DNA from: JAKFEW01 sp036675505
GTDB lineage: Bacteria; Cyanobacteriota; Sericytochromatia; S15B-MN24; JAQBPE01
NCBI GenBank assembly: GCA_036675505.1
Contig: JAKFEW010000041.1
Span: 62,001 to 126,000 of the forward strand
Direction of reading: 5' to 3'
Length of the DNA stretch: 64,000 nt
Both the position numbers and the translations under genes were made by a program. Shown here in pieces: positions 17,911 to 25,324 of the stretch. The number at the start of each line of letters is the position of its first letter. The first letter of the stretch is position 1. Under the pieces are notes generated by a model. It had not been told where the DNA came from and searched no databases. It saw nothing but the letters and a program-made list of their open reading frames with translations.

Positions 17911-18447
17911 CTATTTCTGCAGCCGCTCCGCCTTCGCGAGCGCCTCGTTGCGGACGTCGCGGTAGCGCCTGAAGCGCCCGTGGTCCTTGGCGAACGCGGC
18001 GACTTCGAGGCACGCCTCGGAGGTCTTGCTCATTTCGAGCGCCTTGCGCAGCGCACCCACCGTCCAGTCGTCCGCGAACTGGCCCTTGGCGTTCAGCGCC
18101 TCGGCGACGGCCATCGCGTCTTCGCGGCTGCCGATGCGGACCAGCGCCTGGCTCATCGCCGCGATCTTGAGGTCCTTGAAGGCGAAACCCTGCGCCATCA
18201 CGGCGTCGGTCACGCGCATGGAATCCTCCAGCGTGGTGCCCGCGCGCAGCGCTTTCCAGAACATGGGGATCGCCACGTCGCGGGCGTCACCCCCCTGGCT
18301 GCCCATCAGGATCGCCTGGCGCAACATGCGCTCGAAATCCGCCCGCCCGGGCTGCGGGGTGGGCGGCGTCGGCGTCGGCACCGGCGTCGTGGCGCGGGCC
18401 CGGACGACGGGTACTCCGGGCTGGAAGGCGTTGATCAGCTGCGTCAT
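17911..18447 (-). CDS. Hypothetical alpha-helical protein
   Basis: 178 residues from ATG at 18447 (GAGG about 9 nt upstream); a longer form from 18501 (196 residues) would start just downstream of a TATAAT and could be leaderless. After a Pro/Thr-rich segment the protein is almost entirely helical (ERMLRQAILMGSQ, AMAVAEALNAKGQ), reminiscent of short helical repeats. No signal peptide or catalytic motif is visible. I do not recognise the family. It converges on the efflux permease gene with a 9-base gap. Confidence 0.72.
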   Translation of the reverse strand: MTQLINAFQPGVPVVRARATTPVPTPTPPTPQPGRADFERMLRQAILMGSQGGDARDVAIPMFWKALRAGTTLEDSMRVTDAVMAQGFAFKDLKIAAMSQALVRIGSREDAMAVAEALNAKGQFADDWTVGALRKALEMSKTSEACLEVAAFAKDHGRFRRYRDVRNEALAKAERLQK

Positions 18448-18506
18448 TGGGGAGACCTCATCACAGGGGTCTTGTCGCCCAAACACCGGCCAATCTTTCA
18501 TCTCTG

Positions 18507-18512
18507 ATTATA
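18507..18512 (-). promoter_or_regulatory. Consensus -10 hexamer TATAAT
   Basis: Minus strand TATAAT (18512-18507) lies five bases before the ATG at 18501. No convincing -35 is present at 16-18 bases. Transcription starting 6-7 bases downstream would give a leaderless message for the longer form of the helical protein, or a short leader for the form starting at 18447. The flank holds repeated TTAAC/GTTAA words. Confidence 0.5.
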
Positions 18513-18592
18513 TGTTAACCAGCCCTTAACCATTTTTTCGCGTGCCGGGACTTGGCCATCCAGTCGTCGTCCAGCGATCGTATGCTTGCCGT

Positions 18593-18600
18593 GGGTATAT
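18593..18600 (+). promoter_or_regulatory. GGGTATAT -10-like element
   Basis: GGGTATAT lies 36 bases before the start of the 18637 lipoprotein gene. It matches a word found upstream of several other genes here; no -35 is obvious. Confidence 0.4.
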
Positions 18601-18636
18601 GGGATAGAACCCGCCGTCGCTCGCGGGGAGGATCAC

Positions 18637-19542
18637 ATGCCAAATCCGGTTCGAACTTTCGTCACCGCCGCCGCCGCCCTGGCGCTCGCGCTCACAGGCT
18701 GCACGGCCTTCCCGTCGGCCCAGGACGTCGCCGCCGCGGCGAAGAAGGCCGCGACCAAGGGCAAGGCCGGCACGGCCAAGACGCGTGAGATCGCGATCGC
18801 GGTGACCGGCCCCGGCGACCTCGCCACGGGCGAGGCGGGCACGGCGATCATCGGCACCGGCGGGGTCGCGCTCTTCAAGGGCGGCCAGATCGTCGCGGCC
18901 GGCGGCGGAAACCTCGTCGCGGCCGGCGCCGGCAACCTGGTGGCGGCCGGCGCGGGCAACCTCGTCGCGGCCGGCGCCGGGAACTATCAGCTCGCGCCCG
19001 CGTTCCGCGTGATGGCGACCGGGCCACGCTTCCCGGCGGTCACGGGCGCCGGCGTGCAGCTCGTTTCGCTCGACGGCAAGCCCGTCGGCAACCCCGTGGC
19101 AGTCGACGCCTCCGGGCACGTCAAGGTGAAGGCCGTGCCGGACGGCAAGCCTTTGACCGCGCTCGCGGCCTTCCAGGTCGGCGACAAGGTCTACCGCCTG
19201 GCGGTGGTGGTGCCCACCGGCAAGGTGGACGGCAGCCTGATGGCCGACCCGATCAACACGATGGTCGAGGCGCGCGTGCGCGACATCCTCGGCACGAGCG
19301 GCCAGGCCGCCGCGCTCACCGGCAAGAAGCTCCAGCGCGTCTGGGACATCTGCAACGACGCCGGCGTGACGGTGAAGCCCGCCGACCTCGAGGCGAGCGA
19401 CGACGCGACGACCCGCGCGGCGCTCACGAAGGTGTGGCAGGACGCGATCGACTCGAAGGTCTCGAGCGCCACCGAGAAGCAGGAAATCAAGGACTTCATG
19501 GCCGAGCTGAAGAAGGCGATCGAGGCCAAGCAGGCCTCCTAG
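18637..19542 (+). CDS. Lipoprotein with four near-identical octapeptide repeats
   Basis: 301 residues from ATG at 18637 with GGAGG 7 nt upstream (an in-frame ATG at 18586 lacks one). Lipobox LALTGC near residue 22. Residues 85-116 are IVAAGGGN followed by three copies of LVAAGAGN, closed by YQLAP. A beta module follows (VQLVSLDGKPVGNPV, about 140-200), then a helical C-terminal domain beginning DPINTMVEARVRDIL, comparable in position to TPASTVALAVARARV in the 1909-3516 lipoprotein. The end is charged helix (EIKDFMAELKKAIEAK). Probably envelope associated; function unknown. Confidence 0.87.
   Translation: MPNPVRTFVTAAAALALALTGCTAFPSAQDVAAAAKKAATKGKAGTAKTREIAIAVTGPGDLATGEAGTAIIGTGGVALFKGGQIVAAGGGNLVAAGAGNLVAAGAGNLVAAGAGNYQLAPAFRVMATGPRFPAVTGAGVQLVSLDGKPVGNPVAVDASGHVKVKAVPDGKPLTALAAFQVGDKVYRLAVVVPTGKVDGSLMADPINTMVEARVRDILGTSGQAAALTGKKLQRVWDICNDAGVTVKPADLEASDDATTRAALTKVWQDAIDSKVSSATEKQEIKDFMAELKKAIEAKQAS
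18889..18984 (+). repeat. Octapeptide-repeat coding block, 4 units, near-identical DNA
   Basis: Four 24-base units; the last three encode exactly LVAAGAGN and differ only at a few third positions. Followed directly by the Tyr codon at 18985. The low divergence suggests recent unit expansion or correction, unlike the two other octad blocks. Confidence 0.9.
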
Positions 19543-19578
19543 CCATCGCCGTTTCATCCCCGCCGGCTGGAGGCGCGC

Positions 19579-20574
19579 ATGCTGATCAAGGTGCCCAGAC
19601 CCTGGCAACAGGAGAACGCCCTCATCACCCCCGAGGCGATCTTCCTCGATCGCCGCGGGTTCCTGCGCGGGTTGGCCGAGGTCGGCGCCGCCGCCGGCCT
19701 CGCAACCGCCCTCGGGCCGCTCGCGGGCTGTCGCGACCCGAACTCGGTGCCGCCGCCCGAGACCTATGCGCCGATCGTGCCGGCCCAGCCGCTCAAGAAG
19801 GACGCGCGCTTCCTCGACGCCGGGCGCCCGCTGACGGACGAGAAGCTCGCCGCGATCTACAACAACTTCTACGAGTTCGGCGGCACCAAGGAAGTCTCCC
19901 AGGCCGCCCAGGCGCTGCCGCTCGAGGGCTGGAAGGTGGAAGTCGGCGGCCTGGTCGCGAAGCCGCGCACCTACACGGCCGATGAGCTGCGCGCGAGCTT
20001 CCCGCTCGAGGAGCGCGTCTACCGCCACCGCTGCGTCGAGGCCTGGGCCATGACCGTGCCGTGGCTGGGCTTCCCGATGAAGGCGCTGATGGACGCGGTG
20101 GAGCCGACGGCGGCGGCCACCCATGTGCGCTTCACGTCGTACTACGACCCGAACGTCACGAAGGGCCCCACCTTCGCGCTCAAGGGCCTGCCCTGGCCGT
20201 ACACCGAGGGCCTCACGATCCAGGAGATGGCCAACGACCTGGCGTTCTTCGCCGTGGGCGTCTACGGCCACGACCTGCCGAAGCAACACGGCGCGCCGGT
20301 GCGGATGGTGGTGCCGTGGAAGTACGGCTTCAAGGGCGCCAAATCGATCGTGAAGATCGAATTCGTCGACAGCCAGCCGAAGACCTACTGGAACACCATC
20401 GCGCCCGCCGAGTATGGCTTCATGGCGAACGTCGAGCCCGACGTGCAGCACCCGCGCTGGTCTCAGAAGCGCGAGCGCCTGATCGGGGCCGGGCCTTCGT
20501 TCTCCTGGCAGGAAGTCGAGTCGAAGAAGTACAACGGCTACGGCGAGTGGGTGGCCGCGCTCTACGGTGGCTGA
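19579..20574 (+). CDS. msrP: Protein-methionine-sulfoxide reductase catalytic subunit MsrP (YedY)
   Basis: 331 residues. MsrP is a periplasmic molybdopterin enzyme that reduces methionine sulfoxide in envelope proteins. The N-terminus carries a Tat signal (DRRGFLRGL, twin Arg at 25-26, then an Ala/Gly/Leu stretch). The molybdenum-ligating Cys is in YRHRCVEAWAM (Cys152). Further family blocks are FPMKALMDAVEPT, RFTSYYDPN, PWPYTEGL, YGHDLPKQHGAP and VPWKYGFKGAKSIVKIEF. Length fits the family. GGAGG lies about 5 nt before the ATG. The heme partner MsrQ is not adjacent; the next gene is an unrelated lipoprotein. Confidence 0.96.
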   Translation: MLIKVPRPWQQENALITPEAIFLDRRGFLRGLAEVGAAAGLATALGPLAGCRDPNSVPPPETYAPIVPAQPLKKDARFLDAGRPLTDEKLAAIYNNFYEFGGTKEVSQAAQALPLEGWKVEVGGLVAKPRTYTADELRASFPLEERVYRHRCVEAWAMTVPWLGFPMKALMDAVEPTAAATHVRFTSYYDPNVTKGPTFALKGLPWPYTEGLTIQEMANDLAFFAVGVYGHDLPKQHGAPVRMVVPWKYGFKGAKSIVKIEFVDSQPKTYWNTIAPAEYGFMANVEPDVQHPRWSQKRERLIGAGPSFSWQEVESKKYNGYGEWVAALYGG

Positions 20575-20589
20575 GGGGCCGTCGCGATC

Positions 20590-20598
20590 GGGTATAGG
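20590..20598 (+). promoter_or_regulatory. GGGTATAGG -10-like element placing +1 at the start codon
   Basis: TATAGG at 20593-20598 lies 6 bases before the ATG at 20605, with no Shine-Dalgarno in between. If used as a -10, the transcript would be leaderless. Confidence 0.42.
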
Positions 20599-20604
20599 GC
20601 AAGC

Positions 20605-21087
20605 ATGTCGCCCGTAACTCGTCTCGCCGCACTCGCCTTACTCGCCGCGCTCGTATGCGCCCTGCCGCTCGGCGCCTGCGCCGCAGGCGGCGCTACCAAA
20701 CCGGTCACCCCCGCGGCGGGGGCGAACGCGCCGGCCGCTGTGCAGTCTTTCTGGCCCGAGGGTGTGCCGACGCCGCCGCCGATGCGCGCCGCGCCGGAGG
20801 TGGGGCCGAGCGAGAACGGCGCCGACAAGCTGAAAATCGATTACGAGCCGCCGCACCTGAAGTTCACGCTTATCGGGGCGCCGGACGGGGGCTACAGCGT
20901 GATCTACATCGTCGCGTCGGCGCGCTACAAGGCCGACAAGCTGCAGATCGACTCGGTCGACCCGGATTCGAACTTCAAGGCGATGCTGGAGTACGACCGG
21001 CTGGCGCCCGGCGAGTACCTCGTCCGCGCCTTCGCGAAGGGCGTCGCCGAGCCCCTGGATTCGCGCACGATCCAGGTGCCCGATTGA
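20605..21087 (+). CDS. Small lipoprotein, function unknown
   Basis: 160 residues. A long hydrophobic signal ends in lipobox PLGAC (about residue 25). After a low-complexity linker, about 80 residues form a beta-rich domain (PHLKFTLIGAPDGGYSVIYI, APGEYLVRAFA) resembling a small Ig-like or carbohydrate-module sandwich, but I cannot assign a family. It follows msrP by 30 bp and may be co-transcribed with it or read from its own leaderless promoter. Confidence 0.78.
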   Translation: MSPVTRLAALALLAALVCALPLGACAAGGATKPVTPAAGANAPAAVQSFWPEGVPTPPPMRAAPEVGPSENGADKLKIDYEPPHLKFTLIGAPDGGYSVIYIVASARYKADKLQIDSVDPDSNFKAMLEYDRLAPGEYLVRAFAKGVAEPLDSRTIQVPD

Positions 21088-21100
21088 CCGGCACTCAGGG

Positions 21101-22156
21101 TCACTCCGGGGCCACCGCCCGGCGCGCGGCCGCGACGCGCGGGTCCATCACGCGCCGCCAGAGCGGCGGCACGAGCGCCAGCCAGATCATCCCGGCGTAG
21201 CCGGTCGGCAGCTCCGGCGCGGCAGGCAGGTGGTGCAGCGCCTCGTAGCGCCGCATCGCATGCATGTGGTGGTCCGAATGCCGCTGCAGCTGGAAGAGGA
21301 ACCAGTTGGTCAGCCGGTTCGCGCAGGACCATGAGTGGTGCTCGTTCACGCGCTCGTAGCGCCCGCCTGTGAGCGGCTCACGCGCGAGGCCGTAGTGCTC
21401 GAGGTAGTTCACGAGCTCGAGCAGCGAGAACGCCACGAAGCCCTGGGCCAGGAAGAACAGGCCCGCTGCCGGTCCCCAGGCCAGGCCGAGCGCGGTCGCC
21501 GCCCCGAGCGGCAGCGCGACGTACCAGAGCATCCGGTTCCGCGGGCCCCACACCGCCTGGCCCGCGCGGCCGAGCCGTGTGGCCTCGATCGCCCAGGCGC
21601 TGCGGAAGCTGCCCACCACCGTGCGCGGATAGAAGGCGTAGAAGGACTCGCCGAGTCGCGCGCTGGCCGGGTCGTCGGGGGTCGCCACGCGGCTGTGGTG
21701 GCCGATCAGGTGCTCGATGTAGAAGTGCATGTAGCAGGCGTTGAGCAGCAGCGCCTGGCCGAGCGCCCGCTCGAAGCGGCCCGCCTTGTGGATCAGCTCG
21801 TGGGCCGTGTTGATGCCGAGCCCGCCTGCGGCCACGCCGGTCGACAACACGATGCCCGCGAGCTCCCACCACGCGAGCGGGCGGTGCGTGATGGTCCAGG
21901 CGGCGGCGATCGTGAGCAGGATCAAGGCGGGGACGACCAGCCAGGTCATCGCGCGGAAGCCCGCGTACGCGAGCCGGGTCTCGTGCTCGGGCGGCCCGGG
22001 GTTGCGCTCGTTGCGCCCGGCCACGAGGTCGAGCAGCGGGATCAGGCCGAAGACGAAGGCCACCGTGCCCCAGGTCCAGGGGCCGCCCAGCACCAGGCCG
22101 CAGGCGGCCAGCCCCACGGGCACGAAGACCAGGCCGAAAGGTAGGAAGCCGAACAT
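21101..22156 (-). CDS. AlkB-type integral-membrane alkane/fatty-acyl monooxygenase
   Basis: 351 residues, strongly hydrophobic with about six membrane helices. The histidine boxes of the di-iron AlkB family are complete: NTAHELIHK (about 116-124), EHLIGHHSRV (about 148-157) and LQRHSDHHMH (about 290-300), plus NYLEHYGL before the last box. The family hydroxylates terminal methyl groups of alkanes or related chains using O2 and rubredoxin electrons. No rubredoxin gene is adjacent. GGAGG lies 9 nt before the ATG. Substrate cannot be told; neighbouring acyl-chain genes make a lipid-modifying role as plausible as hydrocarbon degradation. Confidence 0.93.
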   Translation of the reverse strand: MFGFLPFGLVFVPVGLAACGLVLGGPWTWGTVAFVFGLIPLLDLVAGRNERNPGPPEHETRLAYAGFRAMTWLVVPALILLTIAAAWTITHRPLAWWELAGIVLSTGVAAGGLGINTAHELIHKAGRFERALGQALLLNACYMHFYIEHLIGHHSRVATPDDPASARLGESFYAFYPRTVVGSFRSAWAIEATRLGRAGQAVWGPRNRMLWYVALPLGAATALGLAWGPAAGLFFLAQGFVAFSLLELVNYLEHYGLAREPLTGGRYERVNEHHSWSCANRLTNWFLFQLQRHSDHHMHAMRRYEALHHLPAAPELPTGYAGMIWLALVPPLWRRVMDPRVAAARRAVAPE

Positions 22157-22202
22157 CGCGCAAACCTCCGCTCGTCGTCGAGGGGGAGCCGGGCCGATTT
22201 CA

Positions 22203-22880
22203 CTATAACACCAGGCCGCGTGGGTCGATGCGCGCGAGCCAGGCCGGAGCGGGAGCGGGCGCGGCGATCGCCACGCAGAAGCCGTCCTTCACGCACCAGC
22301 GCGCGTCGACGACGCCGCCGCCATGCGCGACCCGCGCCCGCCCGGCCGCGGCGTCCACCGTCACGCGCAGGTTCGGCATGGCGTCCACCTCGCCGTGCAG
22401 CGCCTTGTACGCGGCTTCCTTCACGGCCCAGAACACGATCGCGCCATGCGGCCCGAGCGGCTGGCTCGCGAGCCAGGCCCGCTCGTCTTCGGCGAGGAAG
22501 AAGCGCCAGCCGCCCGGCGGCACGTCGCGCATCGCCTCGAGATCCACGCCGGCCGGGCCAGGGGCGACGATCGCCGCCGCGCGCCCGTGCCCGTGGGTCA
22601 GCGTGAGGTCCCAGCCCGCGAGCCGCCCCTCCGGCGCGGCGAGCAGCGGCCGGCCCTTCTCGCCGCTCGCGACGGCCACGGCCTCGGGCGCGCAGCCGGC
22701 CGCGTCCGCGGCCGCGAGCTTGGCGGCCCAGCGGCCGAGCAGCCAGTCGTGGCGGCGCTTGGGGAAGGTGTAGCGCGCGAAGTGTTCGCGCTCGGCTTCG
22801 GTGAGCGCCGCCTCGGCCCGCGCGAGCACCTCGGGCGTGCCGACGACGGCGGCCTGCCCGGGCCGATCCGCGCCGCTCAC
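22203..22880 (-). CDS. 4'-phosphopantetheinyl transferase, Sfp type
   Basis: 225 residues from GTG at 22880, which overlaps the stop of the upstream lipoprotein gene (GTGA). Sfp-family blocks: RHDWLLGRWAAK (about 42-53), LTHGHGRAAAI, the Mg-binding GVDLEAM and FWAVKEAAYKA with its catalytic Glu and Lys. It transfers phosphopantetheine from CoA to a Ser of carrier proteins. The window has one ACP (54495-54887) and two ketosynthase loci, including one just upstream on the opposite strand, so it may serve them. Long in-frame readthrough upstream is not real coding. Confidence 0.92.
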   Translation of the reverse strand: MSGADRPGQAAVVGTPEVLARAEAALTEAEREHFARYTFPKRRHDWLLGRWAAKLAAADAAGCAPEAVAVASGEKGRPLLAAPEGRLAGWDLTLTHGHGRAAAIVAPGPAGVDLEAMRDVPPGGWRFFLAEDERAWLASQPLGPHGAIVFWAVKEAAYKALHGEVDAMPNLRVTVDAAAGRARVAHGGGVVDARWCVKDGFCVAIAAPAPAPAWLARIDPRGLVL

Positions 22881-23506
22881 GGCTGGCGGGCGGGGGCCTG
22901 GGAGGGCCTCGCCGGCGGCGCCGGCGTGGCGGTTGGCGCAGGCGTCGGCGCTGGCGTGGCCTCGAACGGCCGGCCGCGCATCTCGTTGGCCACCACGATG
23001 GCGTCGTCGCCGAGTTGCCCCACGCCGTAAATCACGCACATCCGTCGCGCCGGCGCGACGTCGTAGAGGATCGCGCCGTAGGTCGTGGTCGTGTAGAGCG
23101 GCGAGCTCGGCCGGGCGCCCTTGCCGAGCACCGTGCCCGCCGGCGACGGATCGAAGGGCCCGTCGGCCGTCATCGCAGGCAAGGGCCCGAGCGGCACCGT
23201 GTTGGCCTGGGTGTGCTCGTCCATGATCGACCACGGGTTGGGCGGCAGCCGGCTGTTGGGCAGGTAGTAGGAGCGCGTGAGCTCGCCGAGCCAGCTGTTC
23301 TTCAATGGGTACTGCCCGCGGTGGTCGCGCGCGTACATCTGTAGCGCGAGCGCGACCGTGCGAAGGTTCACCCGCACGCCCTCGTTGCGGAAGTGCAGGT
23401 CGGCCTGCTTCATATCCTCGTACTGGCTGAACAGCCAGCATCCGGAGAGCATGGAGGCCGCACCCACGAGGGCGACGGCATGGGTCAGGCGTTGGCGAAA
23501 GTTCAT
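22877..23506 (-). CDS. Lipoprotein with a pseudopilin-like (type II secretion G-like) domain
   Basis: 209 residues from ATG at 23506. The signal ends in lipobox SMLSGC (about residue 24) rather than a prepilin cleavage site. The body matches the 59095 pseudopilin: RTVALALQMYARDHRGQYP (compare IQQALITYEADNEKFP), YLPNSRLPPNPW (compare YLPGNYLPRTPW) and TYGAILYDV...VIYGVGQLGDDAIVVANE (compare TFGAILYES...LVGVGKSRGAARVVAL). A Pro/Ala/Thr tail closes it. It looks like a pilin globular domain moved onto a lipid anchor. Coupled to the PPTase gene by a GTGA overlap. Confidence 0.82.
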   Translation of the reverse strand: MNFRQRLTHAVALVGAASMLSGCWLFSQYEDMKQADLHFRNEGVRVNLRTVALALQMYARDHRGQYPLKNSWLGELTRSYYLPNSRLPPNPWSIMDEHTQANTVPLGPLPAMTADGPFDPSPAGTVLGKGARPSSPLYTTTTYGAILYDVAPARRMCVIYGVGQLGDDAIVVANEMRGRPFEATPAPTPAPTATPAPPARPSQAPARQP

Positions 23507-23588
23507 GCGGCCAGAATAGCGCGCTGATCCGGCCCCGGCAAGGGCGGCCGTGTGATAGACTCGAATGCCCCCTCCGGAGTCTGCTTCC

Positions 23589-24089
23589 GTGCGTTTCCAC
23601 CTCCTCGACCGCATCGATGCCTGGTACCCCGGCGAGCGCGCCACGGGGATCAAGGCCGTCACGCGGACGGATGGTGCGGCGCCCGACGTGGCCACCGGCT
23701 GGACCGGCCGCACGATCCTGATCGAGTCGCTGGCCCAGCTCGCGAGCTACCTGCTCGGCGACACCGAGGCGCGCGAGGGGCGCCGCGTCTTGAGCCTGAT
23801 GATCGGCGTGGACCGGATGGCCTTCCAGGCCGAGCCGCGGCCGGGCGATCGCCTCGCCCTCGAGGCCCGCGTGGTCGCCCGCGGCGCCGAGGGCGCCCGC
23901 GTGGAGGTGCGCGCCCGGGCTGGCGAACGCCCGGTGTGCGACGGCCGCCTCACCTTCGCCTTCTTCGCGGCCGAATCGGCCGAACAGGCCCGCGATTTCG
24001 CCTGGACCCGGGATCACCTGCTGCTGCTCGCGCGCGGCTGCGTCGAGGGCGACCCGCCCCGCGGCCTGGCGCTCGGGGAAGCCTCATGA
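23589..24089 (+). CDS. Hotdog-fold FabZ-like protein lacking the catalytic histidine
   Basis: 166 residues from GTG at 23589 with GGAG 9 nt upstream. It aligns from end to end with the FabZ-like protein at 50011 (RFHLLDRIDAWYPGERATGIK versus RFYLVDRIEAWYPGERAEGIK-type start; ESLAQLASYLLGDTEAREGRR; CVEGDPPR). The catalytic HFPGxPxxPG block of dehydratases is replaced by a Gly/Thr-rich sequence (APDVATGWTGRTI), though the Glu of ESLAQ remains. It is therefore unlikely to dehydrate 3-hydroxyacyl-ACP and may be a structural or binding partner. Coupled to the ketosynthase gene by ATGA. Confidence 0.85.
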   Translation: MRFHLLDRIDAWYPGERATGIKAVTRTDGAAPDVATGWTGRTILIESLAQLASYLLGDTEAREGRRVLSLMIGVDRMAFQAEPRPGDRLALEARVVARGAEGARVEVRARAGERPVCDGRLTFAFFAAESAEQARDFAWTRDHLLLLARGCVEGDPPRGLALGEAS

Positions 24090-25303
24090 AGCGGCGCGTG
24101 GTGGTGACCGGGATGGGCGTGGTCGCGCCGATCGGCGTCGGCCAGGCCGCCTTCGAGGCCGGCCTGCGTGCTGGCCGCTCGGGCACGCGGCTCGTGCGCC
24201 ATTGGGCCTCGGACACGTTCCCGAACCGCCTCGCCGGCGAGGTGGACGACGCCGCCGTGGAGGCGGTGCTGACCGGCCTGGCGCCCGCAGACCGCGCGCG
24301 GCTGGCCGGGGACCGCAAGGCGCGCTTCGCCGCGGCCGCGGCCCTGGAGGCGATCGCCGACGCCGGCCCGGCCCTCTTCGACGCCACCACCGCCTTCGAG
24401 CGCGCGCTCAGCTTCGGCCCGGGCGAGGACCCGGACTGCCTGCGCGGCTCCGCCGTGGGCACCTCGACCCAGGCCCCCTTCGACCTCGGCGCGGCCTGGG
24501 TCGCCGCGCGCCTCGGCTTCCGCGGGCCGCGGCTCGTGAACATCGGCGCCTGCGCGGCGGGCGCGATGGCGATCGGCGAGGGCCTGCGCCTCGTGCGCTC
24601 AGGCCGCGTGAAGGTCGCGCTGGTGGGCGGCCACGACGCGATCGCGAGCCCGGTCGGCGTGATGGGCTTCAGCATCCTCGGCGCGCTCTCGAGCCGCCAC
24701 GACGAGCCGCACGCCGCGAGCCGCCCCTTCGACGTCACGCGCGACGGCTTCGTGCCCGGCGAAGGCGCCGGCATGCTGGTGCTCGAAGACCTCGAGCACG
24801 CGCTCGCCCGCGGCGCGCGCATCCACGGCGAGCTGGCCGGCTACGGAGCGAGCTGCGACGCCTACAAGCCCACGGCGCCCGAGCCGTCGGGGCGCGGCGC
24901 GTCGCTCGCGATCGCCGGCGCGCTGGCCGACGCCGGCTGGGCGCCCACGCGCGTGGGCTACGTGAACGCCCACGGCACGAGCACGCCGCTCAACGACCTC
25001 ACGGAGACGCGCGCGCTCAAGGCCGTGCTCGGCGAGCACGCGAGGCGCATCCCGGTTAGCTCGACCAAGAGCCAGATCGGCCACCTGGTGGCCGGCGCCG
25101 GGGCGGTGGAGCTGGTGGCGTGCTTCCTCGCGATGAACGGCGGCTTCGTGCCGCCGACGATCAACCTGCACACGCCGGATCCGGATTGCGACCTCGACTA
25201 CGTGCCGCACGTGGCCCGCGCGTGGGCCTTCGACGCGTTCCTGAGCGACAGCTTCGCCTTCGGCGGCCAGAACGCTTGCCTGGCGGGCTGCCGGTTGGGT
25301 TGA
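24086..25303 (+). CDS. Beta-ketoacyl-ACP synthase (FabF-like), second copy
   Basis: 405 residues, ATG overlapping the previous stop. KAS II signature residues are present: Cys in NIGACAAGAMAIGEG (about 156), His in VNAHGTSTPLND (about 296) and Lys/His in STKSQIGHLVAGAG (about 327/332). It would elongate an acyl chain with malonyl-ACP. The C-terminal 60 per cent is nearly identical in DNA to the 51749 ketosynthase, while residues about 25-140 differ and are shorter here. In this locus it is paired with a dehydratase-like protein that has lost its active site. Confidence 0.93.
   Translation: MKRRVVVTGMGVVAPIGVGQAAFEAGLRAGRSGTRLVRHWASDTFPNRLAGEVDDAAVEAVLTGLAPADRARLAGDRKARFAAAAALEAIADAGPALFDATTAFERALSFGPGEDPDCLRGSAVGTSTQAPFDLGAAWVAARLGFRGPRLVNIGACAAGAMAIGEGLRLVRSGRVKVALVGGHDAIASPVGVMGFSILGALSSRHDEPHAASRPFDVTRDGFVPGEGAGMLVLEDLEHALARGARIHGELAGYGASCDAYKPTAPEPSGRGASLAIAGALADAGWAPTRVGYVNAHGTSTPLNDLTETRALKAVLGEHARRIPVSSTKSQIGHLVAGAGAVELVACFLAMNGGFVPPTINLHTPDPDCDLDYVPHVARAWAFDAFLSDSFAFGGQNACLAGCRLG
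24656..25260 (+). repeat. Long imperfect DNA repeat shared with the 52394-53000 region
   Basis: Several blocks of roughly 30-54 bases are identical, including third positions, between this ketosynthase gene and the one at 51749 (for example from 24656 against 52394), separated by diverged stretches. The pattern suggests recent duplication with patchy gene conversion. Confidence 0.75.
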
Positions 25304-25324
25304 GCGAGCGGGTAAGTAAAGCGG

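Noticed and set aside
22881..24017. In-frame upstream extension of the phosphopantetheinyl transferase
   Set aside because: It overlaps the pilin-like lipoprotein and the ketosynthase locus in other frames; the GTGA start at 22880 fits family length.
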